Made by a program: the position numbers and the translations under genes. Under the pieces are notes generated by a model that worked only from the letters and a program-made list of their open reading frames with translations, was not told the DNA's origin and ran no database searches. From Macrolepiota albuminosa (taxonomy: Eukaryota; Basidiomycota; Agaricomycetes; Agaricales; Agaricaceae): 64,000 bases of DNA. Of the stretch, positions 1 to 11,914 are shown in pieces. The DNA lies in assembly GCA_027475525.1 (NCBI GenBank), contig JAMWFC010000051.1, forward strand, positions 1,253,205-1,317,204, read 5' to 3'. Position 1 is the stretch's first letter. Every line of letters starts with the position of its first letter.

Positions 1-378
1 CGTGGGTGCTGTTGATGTCAACGGCAAATCGATCTTGGCGGGTAAAAGAGTTACCGGTTTCTCTAATGCTGAAGAGGACCTTGCAAAAGGAACCAAGGTT
101 AGTGTTCTCCTCAGTATCAATCCAAAATCAGCATCATCGTCCATTGTAGAAAGTACCTTTCCTCCTTGAAGACAAACTCAAAGCACTTGGTGGTAGGTAT
201 GAGAAAGCTGCGGAGCCATGGGGGGTGAGCTATTCCCGCAAATGCCGTCTTTTATTGATTCTTATATCGATCATAGAGCCATGTTGTCGTCGATGGCAAT
301 CTAGTCACTGGCCAGAATCCAGCCTCGGCTGAACCTGTGGGCCACGCAATTCTCAAAGCATTGACATTAGCATCGTAG
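1..378 (+). CDS. DJ-1/PfpI (ThiJ) family protein, 3' part
   Basis: This is the C-terminal part of a class I glutamine amidotransferase-like protein of the DJ-1/PfpI/Hsp31 group, whose members act as glyoxalase III, chaperone or deglycase enzymes. The visible exons are 1-97, 150-224 and 277-378, joined by GT-AG introns 98-149 and 225-276, and every phase fits. The first exon carries the family's conserved block (GKRVTGFSNAEE). Later come FLLEDKLKALGG and the typical end VDGNLVTGQNPAS. The nucleophile-elbow cysteine lies before the window, so catalytic competence cannot be judged. The stop is 81 bp from the stop of the convergent snRNP gene. The family is clear; the exact subfamily is inferred. 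Confidence 0.85.
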
Positions 379-458
379 GCTGTGGGAAGATTGCATAAAG
401 TAAAGTTGACCAGTTGCAAACAAAACAACAATACATTTTCTAAAAGAAACACTCATGA

Positions 459-1402
459 TCAAATGAACGCTACTCCCATGACCCATCCTTTCTTTAGCGT
501 GAACCCATCCAAGGCGGTCTTGGCGACAGATGCAAGTTCTGGTGTTTCAAAAGACACCTGGGCGATTTTCACCTTGGCTCCGTCTGCATTTGGTGTGGGA
601 GACCATGTAACTTGTGTAGCTTGGAAGCCTTGGTATCTAGCGGACACCAAAGTCAACGACGGAGCGGGAGTCAATTACCATTCTAACACGTACTGCTGGA
701 AAAGAACAGCCAAAACGTCATCAGAGACCTCTTGCGGTAGGTTGGTGCACAAAAGCCGCGTTGAAGGTTGCTGAGAAGCACTTGGGACAGCAGTCGTGGC
801 TTTTAGTAGAAGACAGCAATCATTGAAGCATAAATTAATTGATTGACACGAGTGATACAACGTACATGAGAAGGTATTAGATAGCTGCGCAGGCTCGTCC
901 TCGTCATCAATCTCCATCTCCTCCTCGTCTTCCTCTGACTTTTCGCGCTTCGCATTTCTCTCTCCATCTTCAGCCTCGTCGTCACGTTGTCGCTTCTGGG
1001 TAAGTAGAGAACTCGCATTTGCTGCTGTAGGCGGCACGAAATTCGGGTCTTCTCTTCGTAATGTCGAGTAAGACTTGGTTTTAGCGTAGTCAATGTGCTG
1101 TCGGCGGTTTGGAGTTGAGTCGACGATTTTTTATACATGGGTAAGGACAAGCTCACGATCGGTTTCTCATAAAACATCATCCCTTCGCATGCTCGCATGG
1201 CAGACGTCGCGCCTGCGAGGTCGTTGAACACCAGGAAGGCCTGGCCACGCATTGCTTGGCTTTTCGAGGCGACAATGTCGATGATTTTGCCATAGGTGGT
1301 GAAAAGGGCGTATAGCTGTATCTTGAGCTCTTCCTTGTTGACCTTGTCATTGAGATTGTTGAGGTAGAGAGTATTGTTGGGCTGATTAGACGACGAGGCC
1401 AT
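459..1402 (-). CDS. U1A/U2B''-type snRNP protein with two RRMs
   Basis: This nuclear spliceosomal RNA-binding protein binds U1 and/or U2 snRNA stem-loops. Exons run 1402-1157, 1097-866, 799-694 and 636-459 on the minus strand and give 253 residues. The N-terminal RRM has RNP2 (NTLYLNNL) and RNP1-like RGQAFLVF, and continues across the first intron into IDYAKTKS, which is typical of U1A/U2B''. A lysine/glutamate-rich linker follows, and then a second RRM beginning TRLLCTNLP and ending KKGWVMGVAFI. An in-frame ATG at 1441 would add 13 residues. I chose 1402 because RRM1 then starts close to the N-terminus, as in relatives. The gene is divergent from the ceramide synthase, with about 300 bp between start codons. 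U1A and U2B'' cannot be separated here. Confidence 0.9.
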
Positions 1403-1700
1403 TGTGGGGAGATGAGGACTTGAACTTTTGGAGGTTCCCACGGCAAGATTTGGACGGATCCGAATCGCGTTTTTGACAATAGAAATTTAAAGGTTGTTTC
1501 TCGAAGCACGCGTGGGTGCCCTCTCTCTCTCCTCTGTGCTGGCTGCCGTGGCTCCAGCTCCATTTCTTATAATCTGAACCTTTTGCGTCTAGGCAAACTT
1601 GACGTAAACGTGGTCTGATACGTTTTTTTTTTCTCTAACCAGCCTTTCAACTTCCGTCTGCTTTGCTGGCGTGCGTGCCTGCCACTTGTTCCGCTTCTCG

Positions 1701-3002
1701 ATGAATTCCCTCACGATCCAGTGGCTTTCACCCTACATCGTTCCTTTCTTCGCACTGTCTTACCCCACGGTCGCGCCAAAAAATCCCGACTCTTTCCCGG
1801 ATTCTGCGTATTACAATACTGGCGTTCAGGATGTATGTTTAGTGATCACCTGCATTGCTGTTATGGCCATATTGCGCGACGCACTCCGTCTAGGCGTGCT
1901 TGAACCTTTGGCGCACTGGAAGCTAACCAGAGACTTGTATAATCGAAAGAGGAAATCAAAAGAACACGCGAATGGGCATGTCACGACAAATGGCGTTTCC
2001 AATGGAAACAATCATGTCTTTGACGATTCTAAGCCGACCCCAAAAGAGCTTCGCAAAGTGCATCGGAGTGTGCTTAGATTTGCTGAACAGGGTTGGTCGG
2101 TTGTGTATTATACCTTCCAGTGGTCCTACGGGCTCGTGCGTCGTGATCGTTCTTACTGTAGAGGGTCAATCTGACCTCTTCTCTTGCTCGTCTCAAGTAT
2201 GTCCACCGCAATTTACCAACGCAGGTACTCGAGCCTTCGGCCTTGTGGAAAGATTACCCCCATATACCCCTGGCAGGCCCCCTCAAATTCTACTATCTTA
2301 CTCAAACTGCATTTTACTTGCACCAAGTACTGATTTTGAACGCTGAAGAACGACGCAAAGACCACGTCCAGATGATGACTCATCACATTATCACCATCTT
2401 CCTTATGACTACAAGTTTCTTCTTCAATTTCACACGTGTAGGATGCGTCATCATGGTCCTCATGGATTATTGTGATATCTTCCTACCTGTAAGCTTTTTG
2501 AGCACATTTAGGAGGCGCAGCACATGCTGACTTCTTCCTTGATACAGTTGGCGAAGATGATCCGTTACATTGAGATCAGCCAGTTCGCGTGTGATATGAC
2601 TTTTGGGTGGTTCCTGGTGTCGTGGCTCGTGACACGACATATCTTGTTCCTCTTCATCATCGTTTCTACGTATAGTGATGCTCCCAGACTTATACCTTTC
2701 GGATGGTCGGCCGAAGTGGGAAAATTCTTCTCCAAAACAACATGGATTGTATTTGTGTCGCTTTTAAGCGCGTTACAGGTATTCCCTTTTATAACCATTC
2801 GAATTACGTCGACGACTCATCATCGGTATCCAAGGTCATACAAATCATCTGGTTTGGTATGATCTGCAGAGTTGCTTGGCGAGTCCTCACTACGGGCTCG
2901 GGAGCTTCTGATGATCGGAGTGACGAAGAGGGGTGAGACTAGTTCAGAGCTTGTAGAACCGTAGCTAACACCTTGTTATTTAGTGACGATAAGGAGGACT
3001 AA
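1701..3002 (+). CDS. LAG1: Ceramide synthase (Lag1/Lac1 family, TLC domain)
   Basis: This ER membrane enzyme acylates sphingoid bases with acyl-CoA to make (dihydro)ceramide. Exons 1701-2135, 2198-2488, 2548-2778, 2835-2932 and 2984-3002 give 357 residues. The TLC/Lag1 signature is intact: a histidine pair (MMTHHIITIFL), then NFTRVGCVIMVLMDYCDIFLP and LAKMIRY. Upstream is WSYG joined across an intron to YVHRNLPTQVLEP. Several hydrophobic spans fit a multi-pass protein. The tail is acidic (SDEEGDDKED) and ends in the last small exon, as in yeast Lag1/Lac1, where CK2 phosphorylates such a tail; that regulation is inferred here. The first ATG of the open frame is at 1701. Confidence 0.92.
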
Positions 3003-3278
3003 CGCAAAATACCCATGATTTGGTGTCGACCATAGATTGTTTTGTGGTATATGATGACCACCGCGGACGATATATATCAGTTATATACCTACTATCCACA
3101 TACTTACAGAATCAACGGTTTGATCACCCTGGGAGGTCATGTGACTTAACCCTGCCGTATCGGGTGACTTCCAAAAGCGAACCCTTTCATACGACTCATC
3201 TATCGTTCGCTGCGGCACATATTTCTTTTGCGCTTCCTAGATCGCCATCTATACGTTCTGTTTGAAAAATCTTTCACC

Positions 3279-4148
3279 ATGATGAGTAGTTTTATGAGTT
3301 ACTTTGGCGCGCGGCGCGATCCCAAACAGTCTGCTCGGGATGCGATAGTTACACTACGGCAGCAACTACAGATGATCGAGAAGAAAGAGGACTATCTACA
3401 GAAGAAGATTGAAGAAGAGCTAAAGAAGGCAAAGGCGAACGCCGTCTCAAACAAAGCTCGTAGGTTATATTGTCTTTGTGCATTGCTCATGAGGACTAAA
3501 CACCCCTCTAGTTGCGACGGCTGCTTTGAAACGAAAGAAGGCTAGCGAATTGGAGCTGGACCGTTTGGCTGGTACGCGGCTACAACTAGAGATGCAGGTC
3601 AATACACTTGAGTCTGCCAATCTCAATGCGGAGACACTGGCGGCGATGAAGAAGGCGGCGTCTGCATTGCAGACCATTCATGGAAACCTGTACGTCGTTT
3701 ATCCTCTTCCATAATCTGCGGCTCCTTACAAATACCATGAAATAGGAATATCGATAAGGTAGATGCAACGATGGCAACTGTCAATGAGCAGCGGGAGCTT
3801 GCCAATGAGATTGCGACTTCCCTCGCAAATCCTATATATGGCATGGAAGGCATAGACGAGGTATCTCTTATCATAAAGTTTCACATCATCTGTTCATCAC
3901 GGCCTCCCCCTTCTAGGACGAACTCAAGCAGGAGCTGGAAGAACTAGAACAGGATTCCCTCAACGAGCGATTAAGCGGCGCGGAACACGTTCCTGTACAT
4001 CTGCCCGAGGGAGTCAAGGAAGGTATGATGTTTTTCAATCCCATACTCTTGGAAATACTGAGTACGCCTAGGTCCACGGCAACCTGTCATTATGGAGGAC
4101 GACGAGGAAGCGCAGCTCAAGGAGCTTCAAGCGGCCTTGGCTATGTAG
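3279..4148 (+). CDS. SNF7: ESCRT-III subunit Snf7/Vps32 (CHMP4)
   Basis: This is the polymerising ESCRT-III subunit that drives inward budding and scission at the multivesicular endosome. Exons 3279-3459, 3512-3689, 3746-3860, 3917-4022 and 4072-4148 give 218 residues, the normal size for the family. The N-terminal part is basic (MSSFMSYFGARRDPKQSARD) and a long charged helical hairpin follows (QQLQMIEKKEDYLQKKIEEE). The C-terminal part is acidic and ends EDDEEAQLKELQAALAM, where MIM1-type motifs that bind Vps4 lie in this family. Two adjacent ATGs (3279 and 3282) precede the conserved start. The gene is convergent with the Nem1 gene. Confidence 0.93.
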
Positions 4149-4493
4149 CTTCTTCACACTGACGTTTTGGTTCTCATCTATATATATTAGGTTTCTGTGG
4201 ATGTTTTGCATTTTCTCCGTTCACTATTTTTAATACCAGTCACACCCAACCATGTAGCTTGATAGTAATGTCGCAGCTGGGAGAAATCCCCACTTGATCT
4301 CAACTTATAGTAGGCTTTACAAGACAGAAAGAAGAAGATTGTACAACGTTAAATTAGGCATTTCAATGATTGTATGTAGAGTCTTTGCAGTGGTATCGAT
4401 GAATACTAAAGTGGCTACAAGAACGAATAAAACCAGATAAAGAGCTGAATATCTCTATGTCAGGCAATGATAAGTAAGACGGAGAGAAAAGAA
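4149..4493. other. Convergent intergenic gap, SNF7 / NEM1
   Basis: This 345 bp AT-rich stretch must hold both 3' UTRs. I see no ORF of note and no structured RNA or repeat. Confidence 0.6.
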
Positions 4494-5925
4494 TCATGAA
4501 TGGCCGTGACCGCCTGCGGTACGTAGACCAAGGACGCGACGAACGTCAGAAGTAAAGCGCAATGAGTCTAGGACAGGCAGGAGATCAAGCAAAGCCTCAT
4601 CTGACGGGTCATGTGTCCAGCCTTCGATAGGGATGCCATTAGCTGTTTATGCGGGTATTAAATCGATGCAAGGCTACTGGACAAGAGCTCACCTTCGTTG
4701 ACACGATAGCTGACAGGAGAATTGTCCACAAGACAAACCCGCGAGAGATCTGCCTCGACGATAGACAGGTCCTTGGTAAAAGACCCGTTGGGTAGTTGTG
4801 TACATGACTTTCCCAAAATCAGCAGCGATCATACACGCGGATCATGCACTCACATCTCGGAAAAAACGGTGGTCAAGGATACCACGTCCAGCGTCCAGCC
4901 AGTCGATCACCGGATCGGCATACTCCTGCATCGAGGCCGTGAAAATCACGAGTGTATACCATCCTGAAACCTAATATGCCTTGATATAAGTGAGCAAGCA
5001 AAGAAGGACAACAACGTACTGTTCGGAGAAAAAAGTCGACGAATGGTCGCTTGTATACGTGGTATAGAGTAGATCGCCCACCCAGCACCACTTCAACCAT
5101 GTGGCTAGCACCCTTATTACGGGTGCGGAATGAACCTAGACCGAAAAAACCACCGCCTCCTCCTGAGGAGTGCATGGGCCGTGAGGTCGAATGGATAAGA
5201 GTCTCGTCCAGGTCGAGTACGAGAGTCTTGGGCAAGTTAAAGGGGGTCTTCCTCGAAGGTGTCGATGATCGTGAGACGTCTAGAGGGTAATCCGAAGAGC
5301 GTATAATTGTAGGTGGACTGGTAGATGAAGGGACGGCAAGTTCAATAGAGATATGTTGTGTTGGGTCTGAAGTGTGGCTGAGGCTGGCAGGCAGAATTGA
5401 GGGGGCAGGAGATAGAGGTTGTACTAGATCGCCTTTCATAGTCTCCTCTCCCACTTCCAAGGTTTTATCTGCGGTAGAAATAGATATTGGATGTTCTTCT
5501 AGCCTGCCATGCTTCCAAAGAGACAACCAAGCAGCACGCAAGTTATCCCACACCAACACAAAGACACGAATGAAAAATATCCGTCGGATTATGCGCTCGA
5601 CTTGAGACTTGGACCAAGGTCGTGCCTCGACATCGGGCGATGCAGACGGCGTGATCGAGGATTGCAGCCCGAGCTTTCGGATAGAAGCAAAGGCGGGTGA
5701 CGAGAAGGACCGTTTTGGGGCGGTCGAAGTCGCGTTGGGTGATGAAGGGAATAGAAAGGACTTTGTCGACCAGGTACTGACTCGAGGTAGCTCTGGATCT
5801 GAAGCCCTCTCCTTTCCGAGTCTGTCGCCGATGAAGGGAGGACGGTCAGATGATGGGGTCGAGGGAGGGGTCTTTGCGGAGGCGAGGACATCGAATTGAC
5901 GCGAGAGATAGGCCAGAGAGTTCAT
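4494..5925 (-). CDS. NEM1: Nem1/Dullard-type CTD-like phosphatase
   Basis: This is a DxDxT-type protein phosphatase of the NIF/FCP1 family. Nem1 with Spo7 dephosphorylates the lipin Pah1 at the nuclear envelope/ER and so controls phospholipid versus triacylglycerol synthesis. Exons 5925-5020, 4970-4854, 4807-4693 and 4642-4494 give 428 residues. The order is a Ser/Pro-rich N-terminus, one hydrophobic span ([20 protein letters not shown]), a second low-complexity stretch, then the catalytic block with DLDETLIHS. This is followed by [19 protein letters not shown] and a Nem1-like end ([20 protein letters not shown]). An in-frame ATG at 6033 would add 36 residues; [12 protein letters not shown] at 5925 looks like the natural start. 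Psr-type phosphatases are the alternative, but the membrane span favours Nem1. Confidence 0.85.
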
Positions 5926-6276
5926 CTGGACAGCGCCAATGCCAAGCGCGGGAAGGAGGGGAAGGAAGGGGCGGTGGTGGAAGATCAAAGCAAGATGGAG
6001 AACGGTGCTGCGTTCGCGCGTGGAACTGAACATAAATAATGTTGCCGGTCCGCTTGCCCCAACGTTCTGTTTCCTCTGTCTTCCTCCGTTTCCAAGTCAA
6101 GATCCGTACATACCAAGACTCATGTCTTCCGACACCAGTTTCATTGTCATTCACATCCCCGCCTCCGTACCACCGATAGTCAGTACAATTCTTACCGTTT
6201 CTGTCGTTCCCCAATCAATCACACCCCAAACAGAAAATCAATATCTCTATTCCATATCTATATATAGCTACCAACT
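5926..6276. other. Intergenic gap, NEM1 upstream / permease 3' side
   Basis: This 351 bp gap holds the NEM1 promoter and the 3' UTR of the permease on the same strand. An upstream in-frame ATG for NEM1 lies at 6033. Pyrimidine-rich tracts are present; no other element is recognised. Confidence 0.5.
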
Positions 6277-8336
6277 CTAGAGTACATACTTGTGTCCAGT
6301 CCCGTTCAAAAATACCAAGTACTGACGGAACGCAAAACACATCCCAACAGACATGACAGCACACAGTATGCAGATCGCATACGACTTTGAGTAGCTTGGG
6401 CCCCAGGAAGACGGCCAAACATACCTGCATTGACGTGAGTAATGGCCGGGACTGTCTGGGCGGAAGAGACCCACGAGCCAATGATGTTGCCCACGGTCGA
6501 CCCACAATTGATCAAGGCAAGAGCGACCGCCCGTTTAGACGAGGGCCTTGAGATAGTTCCGGTAGCCCAAGCCAAGAAGCACACATAACCAGAATAAGCT
6601 TGAACCATCAAGAACCTGGTCGATCGTCAATACTCATTTTAGAAGCCAGGAAGTTAATTCCTCACATAGACATGTATCGGAGCACTGTGTTCATTGTCAA
6701 GATAGAAACAACAAAGCCAAGAGCAGCAATGAAAAGCGGGATTGCTATGTGCAAAAACCGTTCACCAGTTTGATCAGAGTGGCTGTGGAGTTTGAGCAAG
6801 ACAAAAGTACATGCAAAGTCATGAGATACCTTGATACAGCAACTGACACCAGGGCAGAGAATATCCAAGGAGGGACACAGAGCAACAAAGTCGTTCTTAA
6901 TCCATAGCCTAGTGTCTGGCTCAAGGTCGGGAAGAAGAAATTGAAAGAGAGGGAGATATTCATGACTCCTAATGAAAGAGCAAGCCACCAGACTTTCCAA
7001 TCTGCAAGGGCTAGCTTCAACCCTCGCTGAGACTCGTTTATTTGTCTTGTAGCCACTACAACATCCTCGGCAAAGGTTACGCTGTCCTCGATCGGTGGTA
7101 ATATGACGTCGATCTCAACAACTTCTGTCATCCGATGTATTGCAAGTGCCCGCTCAGTAGGTGTGAGCCAACTACAAGGACTCTCGGGAAAGTCTGGGAG
7201 AACGAACACTGCTAGGATAGCCACAAGAATAGTTAAAGAACCTTCCACAAAAAAGAGCCAGCTAGGATCGAATTTTGCTTAACCTTTACCGGATAATAAA
7301 TAACACTTACTCAACTCACCGCCAAGCAGTAAAGCCGAGGACTCCGTCCATCGTATCTAGAATTCCAGACGCAATGAGCGACCCAAAGGCGTTGCTGATC
7401 AGATTTCCGCAGCAAAGAAGTGCAGTTCTGTGAGAAAGCTCTTTCTTTGTGTACCATTTCGAAATGAGGAACTGGAAAAGTCAGGATGCGGATGGTCATA
7501 ACCTTTGTAGCCTCACCAGAGCACCTGGGTAAAATGCTGCCTCAACGAAACCAAGGGAAAAACGCGTACAGAGAGCACCAAAGAAACTAAGAGCCGTGTT
7601 AACTTATTTTGAGACACGGGTCAGAGACGAACTTCGTAGTGGTTCCTAGTTTTCAAGACTGATATATGAAAAGAATGCCCAGCATAGAAAACAAACAAGA
7701 CGCGTACCAGTGAGGATAGAGATAAAACCCCAAATTACCATACAAACAGGTAGATATATAGAAGGTTTTCCAACGTATACGAGAAGCATGTTTCTATCTC
7801 CTTTTAGCACAAGGTAGCAAGGATCATTTCAAAAAACCTTACGAGGGTATTTGCATAAAGATATATCCAACATAGAGTACTGAGATGATTGACGCGAACT
7901 GGTTGCCCTCGAGGTGCAAATCTTCCTCAAACCCGCGTAGTCTAGCTGCACTGCGACAAAGAGTATGATAAAAGCATCGAGAAGGGATGACGAGAATACT
8001 AACACTGCATTATTCCTATCGATATCTGTGCAAGAGGATATCAGTATGATGGTAAATGCACAGTGTCTCGTTCTTACAGTTCAGAATATATATAAGAACG
8101 AGAATCGACATGCGTCGGTCAAGTTTACGCAGGAGCGAACGCTCTATCTGGGCTCTTGATGCTCGCCCTTCATACTCCACCTCAGTAGCGTCACCTCCAT
8201 GCTCCTGCACTTCAGATAGGACTGTAAGGAATACGTCTATAGTAACTGAAGCGACGAAGTCACCTAGAGAATAACGAGGTTGAAGGAGTGGACGATCTTC
8301 ATAATCTAGAGAAGGCCGGTCATTCGGAGGAGACAT
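6277..8336 (-). CDS. MFS permease, Dal5/allantoate (ACS) family, copy 1
   Basis: This is a plasma-membrane major facilitator of the anion:cation symporter family (Dal5, Tna1, Vht1 and relatives). The substrate, a carboxylate, vitamin or allantoate-like compound, cannot be told from sequence. The start ATG at 8336 gives MSPPNDRPSLDYEDRP. After a polar N-terminus come the family landmarks LLRKLDRRMSILVLIYILN, DRNNA, ARLRGFEEDLHL, FVLPDFPESPCSWLTPTERA and the closing WPSSWGPSYSKSYAI. The gene is cut by about a dozen short introns, with stop 6277-6279. It is related to the permease at 12975-14962 on the other strand. Not every exon border was fixed, so the span is firmer than the internal structure. 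Confidence 0.82.
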
Positions 8337-10095
8337 AGAATCAGGTAAGGATCAATGTTATGAACACGTCAACTGCAAGTACCTTTTAGTCTACATATAT
8401 AGCGCAGACTGCTGTCATGTTAAGGATCGCACAATCTCGTCCTTATCCCAATGGGGCTGGATGGTTCTCCGAAATCGTATACACCACGCGACGACGGAAA
8501 GCTTAATCTCGCTTCTGTACACCTTCTCTGCCACTACAGAAGAATATACGTGGGTCTTATACGGTTTTCGCCCTTGCGAAGGGGCTCATCAGAGGACTTA
8601 ACCGCTGCCCTGAACCGTCCCACAGTTCTTTAGGGATGCCATTTCCCTAGAGCATATTATGCCATGTGTCTACCCAACATAGGAGATACTGAGGATAGCA
8701 GCACATGATGCTGCTTGCCTGCCCGGACAGGACCGACCCAGGGACCCCGAACAGGTGGGTATAACAAGGTGGGGAAATGCCTGGCCAAGGCCCACTTGCC
8801 ACTATTGGACTCCTGCTCTGATGAGAGCCGACGCTAGGCGCACATTATGTTATGCTGTGCGACTTCTATGGCCCATGACATTGCACGTTGTGCAAGCACC
8901 AGAGAGGATCATCGATCACAGGTCATGATGTGCGGCGCGATCAGTGTGCACCGAAGTTGTGACCGAAAGTACCCGTGAAAGACCGTCCTCTGTGGTACTT
9001 GAACAGCAGACCATTCACAATTGACAAAATGTCATCTTCTCTGACTTCATTCGGTCAACTTCAACTTTCTCTTGAAAACTAGATTAGAAGGACGTGGATG
9101 TTTTGGCAGCACACGTAGTTTGGACAATCAGACTTTGCGCAGAAAAATCTGTTCCTACCGCTCCAATATATATGATGCCTCACATTGCTCTCCTTACACC
9201 CTGGAACCACCTACCTCCCATTTTGTTCAGAACCTATATCCTCTTGCGTGAAGACGTCACAAACAGCATCAGCCTCTTCACCACTCTCCCCAACTTCAGA
9301 CTTGAATCCTATTTCATGCCGAAATGAAATTGGAACTGCACAGGTAGCGCATGCGTCCCACGTCCGATTAAGGTGGTGAGAGATGTCATCGGTGCTACGC
9401 CTCGTGTGCTTGGGAGTAGCAAGGCGGGCAAGGCGAGGACGTACGGAGGGTCATGCTGGGGATTGGGTACCGTGGAGACAAGGACACCCACAACCGCAAC
9501 AAAGCTTCTCCCAAACGCCCATGGCTTGCTCTTCCTAAGACCGCCTTTGCTCCTCAGTTCTAGGCATGTCCATTGTGCCTGCAAGCAAGTGCTGGCGTTC
9601 TTTCCGGACAGTGGCAGATGCTTCGAAAGCAATACAACAAAACCAAAGGGGAGGAGCCATTTTGGCGCAGCAAGTTTTGTCGTTGAGGGAGAAGGGTTTT
9701 CATTTTTATAGTAGGTCTGTGATTGGACGGAGCGAGCGAGAAGAATTATTTTGTTAGATCGTAACCGCGTAATCTTCTGTCAGAGGATAAGAACAAGATT
9801 TCAAGACTATTTCGTGGTCTTGTGTACCTAAGAACCGTGTCTGGGCTGCAGTACAAGGGCAACGATCGAACATTCAAACGCGTCCGCATCAGAGGTGAGA
9901 ATATAGGCAAGTTAAATTCTGGGAAGACCTGGTCGATAGACTTCTACCAGATTTCCTTTCATAAGCTGGTCTGTGAAGGTGAAGATCGACAGTGTTGAAG
10001 AACGGACTGTTGCTGGGCTAGCTCACGTGATTACCAACCTGATTCAGGGTCATATTCTTGCGACTTGACTTACAGATAACCACCTGGAACTAATC
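8337..10095. other. Long intergenic stretch between permease 1 and AlaX gene
   Basis: These 1.76 kb hold the upstream regions of both flanking genes. Translations of both strands show no recognisable conserved protein. The only candidate is a small minus-strand gene at about 9090-9660, listed separately. No tRNA, tandem repeat or terminal inverted repeat was seen. Confidence 0.5.
9090..9660 (-). CDS. Possible small Cys-containing protein gene
   Basis: I do not recognise this gene. On the minus strand a TATAAAA (about 9705-9711) precedes an ATG in good context at 9660 (MAPPLWFCCIAFEASA). Downstream minus-strand frames give a cysteine cluster (WEKLCCGCGCPCLHG, about 9470-9530). An acidic stretch follows (EVGESGEEADAVCDV, near 9250-9310) and ends in a stop. 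Splicing would be needed to join them and I could not prove the borders. It may be a short lineage-specific protein, or chance. Confidence 0.22.
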
Positions 10096-11775
10096 ATGGC
10101 TACCGCTGTGCTATACCCTCAAACGACGCCATCTGACTACCATAGAATTTTATCCCCCACTCTAAAGGTCTCACAGGATACTCGAGTTTCTATCCCAGTT
10201 GGAATGCTTGCTTGCCAACGTACCCCTTCCTTCATCTCGAGATGGATGTCATTGAATGAGCGAATGTTTCGTCTCTCTAGGTGACCCTCTTCTGAGAAGT
10301 CTCGATACCGTTGTCGTTACAGCGTCTCTATCCCAGCCTGTGGCACCCGCCGGCGCGGCAAAAAAGTCGGCAAAGAAGTCGGTAATCGCACCAGCGATAC
10401 CCAACGATCCCTTACTTGAGGTTATACTCCATGACACTGTCATATTTCCGGAAGGTGGAGGCCAGCCTACGGACACTGGCATTATTACTACCGTTGCTGA
10501 CGGTATAACATGGGAAGTCTTACAAGCCAAACGTCACGGGGGTCACGCAGTCCATTATGTTCGTGTTAAGCAAGGTGAAACGGAAAAGGCACTTGAAGCC
10601 TTCTTGCCTGGAGCAAAAGTCACTGTTGCTTTAGGACAAGAAGGGTATGATCGACGCTATGATCATGTATGTTTTCCCGAGGCTGATAGATAGCATCGAT
10701 GCACGATTATTGATTTTCTACTAGATGTCGATGCACACTTCCCAGCATCTTCTTTCTGCTCTTCTAGAATCCCGACTCGAGCTTCCTACTCTTTCGTGGT
10801 CTCTTACCGCTTATCCTTCTCCGTGTTATGTCGAGATACCCCGTGGAATGACAATCGAAGAGGTTTCTTCGGTGCAAAGTGAAGCCAACCAGCTAGTATT
10901 TGAGGGACGAAGGGTTCACGTTGAAGTCGAAGACTTGGATCGAAGACAAGAAAAGCCGACTACCGTTCTTGAATCAGGTCGGGCAGTCGGAAAAGGCCTT
11001 CCTGATGATTATACTGGAGGTGTCAAACGTGTTGTAGTCATTGATGGGATTGATCGCAATCCGTATGTTTTTCTTTCTTGTCATGCGTCTATTTTTCATC
11101 GAAATTTTCAGTTGCTGTGGTACCCATCTTCCAAGCATCCACAATCTGCAACTCTTTTTATTACCTCATACGGATGCACTCTCCCGTTCCAATACTACGA
11201 ATGCTCGACTGTATTTCCTTGCCGGGCCACGTCTCATAAGTTATCTTACTTCCAGCCACAACTTGCTCACCAGCACAGCATCCATTCTAAGTTGTGGTAC
11301 GCCACAGGTTCCTGAACGAGTCAATCAAGTAGTTGATGAAAGGAGAAAAACGGAAAAACGCCTTGGTGATGTCGAGACCGACCTCGCCCGGCATCTTGCC
11401 AAGGAGCTAATCGATGAAAAAGCGCAAATGGTGAATAGTGGTCTTTTCAAGAGAGTGATCCATCGTAGCGACGATAGCGGAAATACTCTGGGCTTTTTGT
11501 CAGCAGTTTCATTGGTTTTCACGACTCTTGCAGAGTCTGCCGAGCAGTACTTGATTGTCCTGGCATCTTCACCTTCCTCTCAAACCACTACGAGTACAAC
11601 TATAATCCTTCTCTTTGGCTCAGACGACAAGAAGGTCAAGGAGGCAGGCGACGGAATGAAGTCCAAACTTGGAGTGAAAGGTGGTGGGAAAGGCCTCAAA
11701 TGGAGTGGGAAATATATAGGGGTCTGGCGGGAGAAAGAAAACGTGGCGTTGAATGAGTTGCTCGACGGGATTTGA
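10096..11775 (+). CDS. AlaX-type alanyl-tRNA editing protein (AARSD1-like)
   Basis: This is a free-standing editing domain related to the C-terminal half of alanyl-tRNA synthetase; AlaX/AARSD1 proteins hydrolyse Ser-tRNA(Ala). Exons 10096-10219, 10281-10666, 10725-11062 and 11112-11775 give 503 residues. The fold's landmarks are in order: FPEGGGQPTDTG, then the zinc motif HxxxH in HTSQHLLSALL made by joining exons 2 and 3. The second half of the zinc site follows (CCGTHLP, residue about 284, just after intron 3). A coiled region follows (VNQVVDERRKTEKRL). No aminoacylation core is present, so it is not a synthetase. Its stop is 139 bp from the convergent RING gene. Confidence 0.9.
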
Positions 11776-11914
11776 GCGTGATGAGGCTTATCTGCATATC
11801 AAATAGGTGTCATTTGTAGTAAACGTTGTTGAAACGAAATAATTGCTGGGATAGTGTTACAATAAGTAGGAGGAATTCAAAATTATGTGCAGTTCTGGAC
11901 AAATACAACAAATT

